Assembly (NCBI GenBank): GCA_026545225.1
Contig: CM048846.1
Coordinates: forward strand, 85,267,270 to 85,331,269
From: Cornus controversa
Taxonomy: Eukaryota; Streptophyta; Magnoliopsida; Cornales; Cornaceae
DNA length: 64,000 nt
Reading direction: 5' to 3'
How positions within the stretch are numbered: the first letter of the stretch is position 1; every line of letters begins with the position of its first letter. The notes below the pieces were generated by a model. That model was not told where the DNA came from. It saw only the letters and a program-made list of their open reading frames with translations, and searched no databases. Shown here piece by piece: positions 11,182 to 22,106 of this stretch. The position numbers and the translations under genes were made by a program.

Positions 11182-12994
11182 TTCTCCAACTGTTTTAGGA
11201 TCAACTGTCTAGTATAAAAATCTGAAAACAAACATTAATTTAGCCATGTGGTAATTTTTATAAATATTATTTAAAAAAATATACATCAGAATCAACCATT
11301 AATAAGAACTAGGCTAAATAATGTGCACAAATTTGCAAGTATAAACGTGCATGAAAAATTAAAAGCCATCAACATTAACATGTATGCTGACAACTAAATA
11401 TGCTCAATGTACTTTATAGATCCCATATAAAACAAATCATATTTTCAGACAAATAGGAATAACAAAAGTAAGGCCAAGAGCTCAACTATGCTTTACAAGC
11501 ATTTTAATACGTACAAAAGAATTTCCAACAATAAAAGACAAATCACCTTCCCAATAGCACATGCTAGTGTATTAAAAATTAAGATATCAGTTTACCCCCT
11601 TTTTATAGACCTTGACACAAATCCAGCTGCACTAGAATTGCAAACACTCGCAACTCAACAAAGGAGTCTACCATTAGTTGCAAGTGGATGGAACAAAACA
11701 CTGGCTGAATATGTAAAGAACATAGCAAAAGAGTTGTACTTTGATAATACAAACACAAACGACTAATATGTCAGTTAACCCCTTTTTTAGTGTAGTGTGC
11801 AAAGACTTAATATTCCTACTTTACACTTTTTCACTTGTAAAAGAGTTACACTTTTTTAAGTGGTAAATTACCCTCCAAAACTCAATGTATATATAATAAT
11901 CCCAACAAAGTAACCAAGTTTGAGGAACAGTTTTAACATACAAAGTAACAAAAATGAGAAACCTATATCAACTGGAACAGGTAATAGAGTTTGAGAAATA
12001 GTCTTAACATGCAAAAATCAGAATCATCAAAATAAAATCCATATAGCATAGGCAACAAGTGCAAATGTTTCCCGACGAAAATTGACCCTTGATTGCAAAT
12101 ACATGGGAAGTAGAAGCAAGACTATGGCAAGAGACAACCTTAGTGATCTGATACTAAGGGAACAAAATGGAGTTTATAATTTTTTACAAAATCTAAACTT
12201 GATCACAATTACCTTGTGGAGATTTATATGATATAGGACTTCTCCCAGTTTTTTATATACTTTTCAAACTCCAATAAAAAAGAAACATTTAAAAACATGT
12301 TTAAATTGAATACGATGACAAAGACAGACGAAGGGTAAAAGGGAAGACCCTTTTATGAAGGTTTAGGAAACAAAAAAAACTTTCAGCACTCGTTCATTGA
12401 CCAAACAAATATTGGGCATCACAGCTATCTCCTTACCAAGTCAAAATTAATAAGCTTGATAAATAAACAAAAACTCTCAAACCAATATGCAATCAACTTT
12501 AGCCAACATAAATTCCCAAATCAAAGAATACAAAATTGCTAAATTTTCACTTCATTTCCATGCAGACTAAGATTGCGATGGATAAGCATCCGCTAATGCG
12601 TGTTGCCAAATAGAAAGCAAAAACTAAAATAAGAAATAATCAATAACTACTTAAATTTTTGTAAGAAAAAATACAAAAGAAAGAACGAGAAAGAAAGAAT
12701 CATCAACTGAGAAACAACACAATTATTATCTGCAATGAGAATGCTTTTTTGCTTTATTGAAAATAACGCAATAGCCCAAGCCCTAAACAATTTCTTTCCA
12801 AAAGAACTACATTAAGAACAAAATGGAATTAAAATAAAGCAAATTGAAACATTCTAATCCTTAAAGCAAATGAAGATCACATGTAAAAAATCATATATCA
12901 ATCAAAATAGAGATCATGAGGTCATCAACGCACATAAAAGCATAAAACTAAAAAGATAAAGATGTCCATGAAATTGCCATCATCACATCCAAGA
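11182..12994. other. MULE 5' internal region without genes
   Basis: A/T-rich sequence between the transposase N-terminus and the right TIR. It holds an extra TIR tip at 11859-11903 and an inner TIR-like stretch at 11775-11840. No coding sequence was recognised. The 92-codon open frame at 11488-11766 on the plus strand resembles nothing I know. Confidence 0.5.
11859..11903 (-). repeat. Extra internal copy of the MULE TIR tip
   Basis: On the minus strand this begins GGGATTATTATATATACATT and continues through the GGAGGGTAATTTACCACTT stretch, the same as the outer tips at 5907 and 13476. It is a third terminus inside the element, followed by unrelated sequence (AACAAAGTA). Confidence 0.75.
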
Positions 12995-13476
12995 AATCTT
13001 AATACACATATACATATTAACATCGATATATGTGATACGCGAAAGCATACCCACTTGTGAGGAAGAGAGATAATGTACCTGAGGGAGAGACGTGAGATTG
13101 TTGGTGAGTTGTGAGATCCTTCGCTAAAGAAAGAGAGTCCAGATCTGGTGAAATAGAGAGATTTACATGAGAGATGGAGAATGAGAGAGAGAGAGAGAGA
13201 GAGAGACGTACTTTACCTTTGCTGAAGAGAGAGAGAGAGTATAGAATAGTGAAGAAGAGAGAGATTGAGTGGGTAAAAGGTAAAGTTGGGGAGGGGTATT
13301 TAGGTATTTTCACAAAACAGTAAAAAAAGGTATATTAGACAACTCATTAAATTGCACATTAAATTTTCATATCCACATAAGCTTTTGGGTCAACTTCATT
13401 TTTTAAAAATATCAGGACTTTGACTCAACCAAGTGGTAAATTGCTCTCCAAAAGTCAATGTATATATAATAATCCC
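12995..13476 (-). repeat. MULE right terminal inverted repeat
   Basis: Reverse complement of 5907-6400, with a run of GA dinucleotides in place of the CT-rich part. It ends at GGGATTATT on the minus strand, next to the TAAAAACTG target duplication at 13477-13485. Confidence 0.85.
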
Positions 13477-13485
13477 TAAAAACTG

Positions 13486-15532
13486 TGAGAGAGAGAGAGA
13501 GAGAATTTGTGTCTTACACATAGAACATACCCTAGCCGCCCCATACATACATATATGTGTGTGTCCATATTGCCCTAAGACAACATGTGGGCCGCTCCTC
13601 TCTCTCCCTCTTTGCTTCTTTAACTTCTTGCTTGCTTTCCAACTAAAGCTATAAGTGGGATTTGGATGGACCTATCTATCCAAGTTTCGACTCCAATAAG
13701 CCCAATTAAATGACCCATCAACTCTTCACCCATTTATTTAATTTATTAATTATTTTAAATTCCACTAAATGAAAATAATTACACTCCAAATTATGAATAA
13801 ATTATAGAAGTCACTAATGTCACACTCCCAGGTTGAGGTCGGGGTACTCTTGACCTTTCACTCAATGTGTGCCCAACTTACTTTCACATTCATCATCAAT
13901 AATTACACATATTCAATCGTAGGCACAACCATACCCTAACATCCTTGGACCACACGGTACAGTTCTTTACGGTTCTTGGTAAACCAAAATCGTTACTACC
14001 GGTTCCTTAATTTTGGAACCAGAGCCGGAACCGTTGAGTTCGGTTCGGTTCCGATTCTTTAAAATTAAGAAGTCTAATAATAGTAATTTAAAAAAAATTT
14101 AGAAAGTTTTATAATGTAAGAAACAAATATTTTTTGGGGGCCTTAGGCGACTGCCTAAGTCGCCTAGGAGACCAACTGGCCCTCTATAGAGCTTGTAAAC
14201 ATGTTCATTAACATAAGTTTGTTTAGGTTTGTTTACGTTTATGAAAGAGTTAAAACGATTTTGGATACGAGTTCGAACGAATTTTTTAATAAACGAACTA
14301 AGTTGGAGCTTCTTAAAATAATGACGAGCTCGATCAAACTCACAAACAAACGAGTCTGAGCCTGAGTAGGCTCAAGCTCCGTTTGGTTCAGTTCATTTGC
14401 AATCCTAATATGAACCAATAAAAGCTTTTCACCAATCTATAACTTAAAAAAAATTAAAAAGGGGTCAATTGGTCTTTTTATAAGGTTATTCAAAATATAA
14501 GTTGATGTCAACCAATTAAAACTAAACATATAGCTTAAAAAAAATTAAAAATAAACATGGGTTATTTGGATTTTTTACAAGTCAGCCAAAAAGAACTCTT
14601 GTAGTCTTGTTAACTCTTTGTGCTTGTTTTGTTTTCTCATTATAGGAGTCCTACTTCAATTGTTGGTAGGAGTGAACACTAACTTTTTGTGGATTAACCG
14701 GACAGAGAAATAGAAAAGAGAAATCAAGTATTTTTGGTATCATGATGAAGGATTTTCCTTCTTCTTTCGGTGAAAATGAGGTTCAGGTGTCTGATTTCTC
14801 ATCAAGTACCAGTGAAACTGTTCAGAATTTAGTTTCTTGTGTTTATCAACGCTAATTACAAGACAGATCCATAAATAAGCTATTTTTCAATGACTAGTAT
14901 AAAAACCCAAATGACGTATATTTAAATTTTTTTAAAGTTGTAAATATGTGTTTAATTTTAATTGGTTCATAATCAATCGTTTAAATAAAAATTTCAATTT
15001 ATATGGCTTGAGACAGCGTTGTCTTTTTTTTTTTTTCCTTGTATTTTTTAATACAAAATAGATTGTTTTCCGAATTTCCTAAGGCAATTGAGTGGAGTGC
15101 AAAGTGATCCTAAGACTTCCTCTTTAAAATAGGTCTCATGAGACACAATTATAGATATGTGATTACACTGAAGGTGATTTAGTATAATTTGATTCATGTC
15201 TCATCTGACATTGTTGATTTATATTAAATTTCTTGCACTCGTTAATAACCAACAAAGTCAAAGGATGAAATATAATTATATTAGCATAATTAAATTACAG
15301 AAAGATACCCTAATTTTATCACTTTAACTACATCTTTCAACTAAAATAACATAGTACTCCAACCGTTGACGGTAAAAAAGTAAAATCACACTCACTCTTA
15401 CCACCTTTAGACAAAATTGTTTAACACGGGTTGTAAGTATAATATTTTTAATCAACAAAGGATATGCTGTTAATTATGCTTATACTTCATGGGAGGTGAG
15501 GTAAAAGTTACCCTTGTGGAGTGGAAATCATT
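13486..15532. other. Intergenic DNA with fragments of dispersed repeats
   Basis: No gene was seen. 13950-14060 is rich in GGTTCGGTTCC-type sequence, and 14290-14390 in GAGCTCG/AGGCTCAAGCTC-type sequence. Both are common in plant DNA-element remnants, but no paired ends were found here. Confidence 0.4.
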
Positions 15533-16263
15533 TATGCCACATTTGATGGCAAGAATGGAATCAAATGTTTATTTGTTTGTTTTGTATGAATTTTAAGATA
15601 AAAATAGTCATTCTTTGGAATAAAAATTCATTCTATAGTTAAACTTATGTAATAAACATTTCATTCCTGGTAAAACTAAAAAAAAAAAATCATATGATCA
15701 AAAAATCCTTCACCTCCATTACCACCATCACCACCACTCCTTCCACCACCACACCGGCTCTACCACCACCACCGTTGCCGCCACTACCTCCACCCCCACA
15801 TCACCACCTTACTACTTCACCACCTCCATATTGTCACCTTCCTCCAGCACCACCACCGTCGTCGTTGCCACCACCTTCACATCGCTGCCACCACCATCTT
15901 CCTCCACCGCCACCACACCACTCCACCACCTCCACATCGCCATCACCATCGATCCTTACCGCACCACCACCACATTGTCACCTTCCTCTACCGCCACCAC
16001 CTTCACATCACCACCTCTTTCACCACCTCCACCACCACACCTCGCCACCACTTTCACATCACCACCACCGCATATTTGTTGGTTTAATTTATTTGTCACT
16101 AGAAGGGGTATTTTGGAGAATTTAATTTAAAATTTATTTCATTCCCACCTCATTTTATATTTGCAACCAAACAATAAAATGAGAATGATCATTCCATTTC
16201 ATTCTCATTTTCATTCCATTCGCAACTTCATTCCATTTCATTCACGCGTACCAAATGCAAGTG
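15533..16263. mobile_element. Possible non-autonomous DNA element with CCA-rich core
   Basis: The left edge (GCCACATTTGATGGCAAGAA) and the reverse complement of the right edge (GCATTTGGTACGCGTGAATG) are alike, and both flanks are rich in ATTCATTC/ATTCCATTTC motifs. The middle is the CCA-rich stretch. No convincing target duplication was found, so the mobile-element call is tentative. Confidence 0.35.
15706..16070 (+). repeat. Imperfect CCA/CCT trinucleotide-rich tract
   Basis: About 365 bases of pyrimidine-rich, mostly ACC/CCA/CCT triplets with no purine-rich breaks on this strand. Two overlapping frames stay open (proline/histidine/serine/threonine) only because of composition. There is no signal peptide and no extensin-type repeat. 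Confidence 0.75.
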
Positions 16264-16318
16264 CTTTAGGATGTCTCTTTAATTTTAAGATATTTGTATT
16301 ATCTTGAATGTATACAAA

Positions 16319-16592
16319 TGTGTTGTTTGATAACTCAATACAATGCTTAATTATGAACAGATTAAACGCTTGCTTAATTAAGTACGTTTGATAACGCAAT
16401 TTGATTATCACTAAAAATGGTAAACATTATTTAGAATGGAGTAAAAGTCTAAGTGACAGGGACATCATTTATCAATGAATGCTAAAAAATTAAAAAAATA
16501 TATAAAAAAAATATTTATTTTTTCATTACCACTTAAAAACTTCCGCATTTAAAATTTTTAGTACTTAATTTTTAGTTTTATCAAACAACACC
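16319..16592. mobile_element. MITE, hAT-like family, copy 1
   Basis: This 274-base element has inverted ends GTGTTGTTTGATAA and TTATCAAACAACACC and no coding capacity. A second diverged copy lies at 52463-52757 with the same internal blocks (TACGTTTGATAACGCAATTT and TTTTTAGTACTTAATTTT). No clear target duplication was seen for this copy. Confidence 0.75.
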
Positions 16593-18962
16593 AAAAAATA
16601 AGAAGAGGAGGGAAAAAAAAAAAGAAAATGACATTAACACTTTGAGGCATTCTACTGTTTTTTATGTTAAATTTAAAATGTGTTTATTTTTTATTTTTCT
16701 ATTATGACAAGAAATTCGCACGCATGCACAAAGTTAAGAAGGGTAGAGTAGGGGCAGACGCACGCACTCATTTTTGTTTTACTTGTACTTTATACTTATA
16801 ATTTTGTAAAATTATACAAATGCCCTCGCTTAATTTTGCAAACTCTCTAATATATAAGTAAGCTCCCACAAACACTTCTCCTCACACAAGTTTTTGATTC
16901 CGTCACGGCTCACACACTTTTTTTTTTTTTTTGTCTCAAACACTGCTTGAACTCTACATTTTACTTGAGAAGGTCAAAGAGATACCACTTAAGCTACAAT
17001 TTTGATAAATTAATAAGTTGATAATATATATTTTTGAAGTGCAGTATTACATTCCATTAAAAAACTAATCCATATAGGGGTATTTTTGTCTTCAAATTTT
17101 AGGACAACCCTAAATTCTAAAGGTCTCCTCTTGAAGAAGTGAAGTTGGCTACCAAAACCAACATGGCATGACACTTGCACAATCACAAACAGTATATATT
17201 TTGGTATTTATTTGACCCAACAACACCAATCAAGCATCAGATACCTACCTCACACTCACCTGGTTTTATCAATTGTCTTGTTCCACCACAATCACTGTGC
17301 CCAACTTGGCACTAATCATATGGTCCTCCACAAGTCCTTTTATTGACCTTGGAAGATAGCCCAAAAACAGTGAAAGGAGAAGAGATAATGTGGTGTCAGT
17401 GCAGCTAAATAAAGCTGATTTCTGACAGGTTTTGTTCTGGAAAAACCAATAGAATCATGCCACGTTGCACAAGTTCATAGCTCTCCTACCGAGTTCTCAT
17501 TGTACTGTTGCGCATGGGATAATTGCTCCCGAGGAACAGTTACTGGTTTTAAGTTCAATTTACCGCGCACTAGCAATCCTTTTGCAATTGTCAACTACGA
17601 ACTTTCAAAAAGTCTTCGCTCAAAGAGATTGTAATCATACTCGGACATCCAGAACGTGTGACGACAATACATGTTTGGGCTTCAATATAAATCAAAAGAA
17701 TTTGAATAAAATTACCAATAACTCAAAACTTTTTAATTGTAAGAACCAATAAATTTTATAATTTCTTTTTTGGTAAAAAATAAATTAACTCACTGTTTGC
17801 TCCGCAAACCACATGTATCATTTAAATCCAAATCTTTTTACATCTTTCGTAAGAGTTGAATTCAAAACATCAAGACTCTCTATAAATATAATTTTGTTAA
17901 AATAACTAAGTCCTACTTTTAATTTATATTTCTAATTAAGTACATAATTCCACTAACAATGAATTTTCTAAAATTGCCCCTTTTTTTTTTTATAGAAATA
18001 TCAGTAACGTCATTTTCTTATATATAAGAAAATTTCAAAGAAAAATTTATATTATATTGATACAACTTATATATATATATATACGTAAATTTACATTAAC
18101 TTTCCTTTAATTCTTTAAATTGTTTGTTTCTAAAACAATAGAAAATATAAAAGAATGAAAAGAATTTAATAATTCATTAATTGTACATGAATACGCTTTA
18201 TATACAAAAATTGTGGAGCTTTTTTAGTTTGTTTTAATATTTATTTTTATTACAATTGGTTGAATTTAATTAACTTGTTATATATTTTAAAATCTTGCTA
18301 ATTTTGGTGGCAATTAAAACTATGTGCTTTATTATTATTATTATAAATTGATACCAATTACAAATTAGAGGTAAAGGGTATAATTGTATTCTAATAAGAA
18401 AATAACATTAAAGGCATTTATAAGAAAGAGGAATATTGGTATAAGAACATTGTAATAGAATTCTAAACTTAGTTGAAAATATCCGTTAAAAGTAGGACTT
18501 TATTGAACTTATAAAGTAGGACTAATTAGTAATTTTTTCAAGAATTTATGAGATTGAGAATTTATTTTTTACAGTATAAGATAAAATGCTTTTGAAAGTA
18601 CAATTATCTAATCACATCTATTAAATGGCTTGGATTTTTTGATAATATATTTTGTAAAATTTTAACTAATATTGATTATGTAGCAAGTATACCGCGCGAC
18701 TCAGTTATTTGAGTTGAGAGCATTAAATCATTATTTGATGTATTTGACTTATGTGGTATATCCTCTTATGATAATCGTTTGTCTTAAATCATAAGCAACT
18801 CTTATTTTAAATTATCAACAGCATGATTTGTTTGCCTTTGTATATTTAATATGCATTTGTTGACATTAACACAGTCTTGTCTCAAAATTACATTCTTAAT
18901 CAATAAAATAACAAGATGACAATATACGTATATTAATTTAGACAAATTATTATAGTGTGATA

Positions 18963-19100
18963 AAAATATTCAATAACATGTTGTAATATAATTAATAACT
19001 TTGTAATTAATAGAGAATATTTAATAACATCTTGTCGTATGTTGTAATATAATTAATAACTTTGTAATTAATAGAGAATATTTAATAACATCTTGTCGAT
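18963..19100. repeat. Direct tandem duplication, ~65-base unit
   Basis: Two nearly identical copies of a unit containing GTTGTAATATAATTAATAAC and ending AATAACATCTTGTCG, directly left of the hairpin at 19099-19222. Confidence 0.75.
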
Positions 19101-19222
19101 AAAGTATACAATACTTCGAGTACTGATGATATGTACTCCAGACAGTGTAAGTCTTTCATTTTTCTTGAAAATTAATAATTTTTTTTCATATCATCAATAC
19201 CTGAAGTATTGTATACTTTATC
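19099..19222. repeat. Hairpin (inverted repeat, ~36-base stem)
   Basis: The left arm starts GATAAAGTATACAATACTTC and the right arm ends GAAGTATTGTATACTTTATC. About 60 bases of loop separate them. It may be a small MITE, but no duplication was established at its edges. Confidence 0.75.
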
Positions 19223-19302
19223 GCATTGAGTCAGCCTTGAACAATAGCCATGAATTTTGAAGAACACATTTTATTTAACTCCTTCATGTCTTCTATTAGT
19301 AG

Positions 19303-19789
19303 CTATGAAACATGAACATGGATACGGGATACGGATATGACGATACGGTAAATCTTAAAAAAATAGGATACGGGTACGGCGGGATACGACAAATATATAT
19401 ATATATTATACAAAAAAATTAATAGAACAAAAATTAAGTTTTAAGTTTTAACTTAAAAGATCTTATTTTTTTCGAGATTAATGATTTTTTAATTTATTAG
19501 AAATAAAGCCCCACATTTTAACTAAGCTTTTTAAATTTTAATATTACAATATGGCTACCATCTTTAAAAAAAAATAAAAATTCAAACGTATTCGAGAAAT
19601 ATCTATCACGTATCTTGTGATATTCACCACGTATTTTGATGTATTCGAAAATAAAAAAATTATTTAAAAAAAAATAAATATTTTTTAAAAATATTGAATA
19701 CGTATCCGATCCTATTCTGATTATATTTGTATCAAATGCGTATTCGATAATGTCCGGATGCCTCCCAACAAAATATCTGAAGTTCATAG
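19303..19789. mobile_element. Non-autonomous DNA element, CTATGAA-ended family (copy C)
   Basis: The element starts CTATGAAACATGAACATGGA and ends with TTCATAG. Its interior has ATACGG/GATACGGGTACGG repeats and the TTTTTTTAAGATTTACCGTATC stretch (minus strand), which parallels the end of the elements at 34421-35488 and 43464-44344. The flanking octamers match poorly, so the edges are approximate. Confidence 0.5.
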
Positions 19790-20567
19790 ATTTGAGTTAC
19801 TCTCTTTGTACTTGTTGATGGACAAAATTTTAAGATTCGATTTCACGTCTAGTTAATGCTCCAGTAATTATCCGTACATGATGAATGTCTCATTTATGGA
19901 AGGTCAATTAATGTGGCGTAGACCATTGAAATCCTCCTCAAAAGAACATTAGCAGCCTCTTTATTAGTTGGATGAAATGATTTCCAGATTGGTGACTCGT
20001 CCTCATACAATTTGAGTAGGACACTCGACTTTAATGAATATTATTATCTACAACTATCACTTATTATTTCATCAATTTTTAACAAAGAAATAGCATCAAC
20101 AAGTATGATTGTTATTAAATCAATTCTTGAAATAAAAAAAAAAACCAATTTTATTAATTGAATAAAATCTTTTTATTTATCTCTCAATTTTTGTATGGTA
20201 CATACTTTTGCTAAGGGTGCACACATTGGTTTAATTTAGAAAGTAAATTAGGATGTAACATTTGGATTGCTTCATTTTGCGGATTAAGCTTACTTTAAAA
20301 TATAGTATAATATTAACCACATTTAGCCTCAATCAAATCTTATTTAATAGTGCATTTCTACTTTCTAAAATTATTTAAGAAAATAACAATAATATAATAT
20401 GTAATACATTTACAATATAGTTCAACCAATATATTTATGTAAATAGTAGTTAATATTTGAAAAGGCTATGCAATATATCATATTGTGCTAGTTGCACTAG
20501 CTTAATATAACTCATTACAAAATTTTGCCAAGTAGCTAAGCTAATCAGGCATAACTCGTTACAAAAT
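19790..20567. other. A/T-rich intergenic DNA
   Basis: No gene or intact element was recognised. 20511-20551 is a short diverged copy of the head of the following SINE (ACAAAATTTTGCCAAGTAGC, then TAATCAGG). Confidence 0.4.
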
Positions 20568-20735
20568 CCTGCGGGATAGCTCAGCTAATCAGGCTTTGAA
20601 TTTGCTTTTCAATGTCACTAGTTCGGGTCTTTTTAGGACCGCTGAAAGTTTGTCATGTCATTAATTTTAAGTCTCATGAGATTAGTCGAGGTACACATAA
20701 GCTGATCCGAATACTCATAATTAAAAAAAAAAAAA
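20568..20735 (+). mobile_element. tRNA-derived SINE
   Basis: It has an internal RNA polymerase III promoter: an A box in GGATAGCTCAGCTAATCAGG (20574-20593) and a B box AGTTCGGGTCT near 20620-20630. The 3' part contains TTAGTCGAGGTACACATAAG, then CTGATCCGAATAC, the characteristic tail of many plant SINEs, and ends in a 13-base A-run. The head (about 20552-20593) is partly duplicated just upstream. Confidence 0.8.
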
Positions 20736-21085
20736 TTCTTAAAAATACAACAATTATGCAATATATCAATACATCGCATTGTTGATTTAAAACTATTTCA
20801 TTCACAAATTAAATTTGTTGAACTAGGCAGACGACAAATACATGACCAAAATGAGTTGGGGAGCGTTTAACCCACATACACCAGAGCGCGTTGGCACAAA
20901 CAGTCTCAGTCAGAAAATCTTGGCGCGTGTACTGGTCACAGCTATAGCTGACGTGAGGCGCGTGGTGACTCCACTCATGATGGGTCCCACCTGACTCAGC
21001 TGTCTTTATCATAAAGCACTTACAATTACAGTACTGACCGTGCACACACGTGGACCCCACTTCCCCCGCTCTCTCATCTTCTCAT
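20736..21085 (+). promoter_or_regulatory. XLG3: Probable XLG3 promoter region
   Basis: This lies between the SINE and the CT-rich 5' leader of XLG3. A G-box/ABRE-like ACACGTGG lies at 21046-21053, about 60 bases before the CT-rich leader. The base composition is clearly less A/T-rich from 20830 on. No canonical TATA box was seen at a fixed distance, and the transcription start is not defined by the sequence alone. The regulatory meaning of the G-box is an inference. Confidence 0.4.
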
Positions 21086-21350
21086 CTTAATGCTCTCTCT
21101 GTGAAATGGCTGTCCGAGTGAGTCTGCCCTCTCTCCTCCCTGCGTTGTTTTCAGCGAATCATCTGTCTCTATTCTCTCTCTAACTTTATCTCTCTATCTC
21201 TATACGTGTATGTGTAGCTCTCTTCCTTTTCTCTTCTTCAGACTTCAATGGTAGATACATTCCTAGAAGCTTTACCCATTCATCTTTTCAGAACTTCCAA
21301 AGGTTAAAAGCTAAGACCTCAGATTCAATCTCAGCTTGTCCCTTTCCCAG
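21086..21350 (+). other. XLG3: XLG3 non-coding first exon with two upstream ORFs (approximate 5' end)
   Basis: A CT-rich leader ends at a good donor, CCCAG|GTACTA, after 21350. The intron 21351-22088 (738 bases) ends TTTTGCAG, followed by 18 leader bases and the start codon at 22107. Two short upstream open frames lie in the leader: 21106-21183 (25 codons plus stop) and 21248-21307 (19 codons plus stop). Whether the first is transcribed depends on the unknown start site. Confidence 0.5.
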
Positions 21351-22106
21351 GTACTAGTAGTATATTTCCCCCTTTCTCTCTCTCTACTTTCTCTCTCTTC
21401 TTTATCAAAAGTCTGAAATTTTACTCTAAAGTAAAATTTTTAGAATTTTTATGTGTATATATAAATATATATTCCTTGTCTTTTCATATATGTATTTATA
21501 TATATATGATATGTATGTCAGCTGTTGAAATTGTCTTTCGTTCTAGGGTTTTTTTTTTTTTTGATTTGTTTAGTTTTTGTTTGACTCTCAAATTTCAACA
21601 TTCTCCTACTTTCAAAATTGGCGATTTCTACAGTTGAAAGATTTGAACTGTGCTTTCTCACGTTAATAGTTTTGGGAATATATGTGTTTTGGCTGTGTTT
21701 TTTGAAACCACATGCTTGGACTATTGAATTTCGGCCTTTTGATCTTTGATTAATATTGTTCTCAACTGTTTCAGATTTGAAGGTTTTGGAAGGGCGACCA
21801 TTGAATTGCGACTTTGTTAGTAGTGACTTTTCTTGGTTCTGTATGCGAGATATGGCATAGGTTGAATGCCCTAGAAGTTGTGAATTCAACTTCTTTTATG
21901 TTTGATTATTTGATGTGGGTCTTTTAGTTTGGTTACAATAGTTTCACTTTCTTTTGACTCTGTGCTTGGTAATTTCAAAGGTGTCTAACAACCAATCTAT
22001 TCTGTTAATGTGATGTTAAGAACAGAGTGTCTTGAATAGAGGGGTATTTGAAAGTTGTCTGTTGAGAGTGTAATTAAAGATTTTGCAGTACAAATTTAAT
22101 ACTTCT

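Larger units (their letters stand above)
5907..13476 (-). mobile_element. Mutator-like element (MULE) with long terminal inverted repeats
   Basis: A 7.57-kb element bounded by inverted repeats that start GGGATTATTATATATA at 5907 and, on the minus strand, at 13476. A perfect 9-bp target duplication, TAAAAACTG, flanks it at 5898-5906 and 13477-13485. Nine-base duplications and long inverted repeats are the hallmark of Mutator elements, and a MuDR-type transposase relic lies inside on the minus strand (about 9350-11181). The interior also contains a second inverted repeat, a tandem array and an extra copy of the TIR tip. The clean target duplication implies insertion in its present outer form, but the transposase carries stops and a deletion, so it could move only with help in trans. 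Confidence 0.9.
16593..19302. other. A/T-rich intergenic DNA with small repeats
   Basis: No gene was recognised. The open frame at 17465-17752 has no family features. It contains a ~65-base direct duplication around 18963-19100 and a perfect-looking hairpin at 19099-19222 (listed separately). Confidence 0.5.

Noticed and set aside
15694..16125. 143-codon proline/histidine-rich open frame, possible cell-wall protein
   Set aside because: It lies wholly in a CCA-triplet tract. Two frames are open at once, there is no signal peptide or extensin motif, and the flanks are repeat-like.
17465..17752. 95-codon open frame in intergenic DNA
   Set aside because: No domain, signal sequence or neighbouring exon-like sequence.
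22083..22106. Start of XLG3 at the upstream in-frame TTG
   Set aside because: This part spans the 3' end of the leader intron (TTTTGCAG at 22081-22088). The first ATG after the acceptor is 22107.
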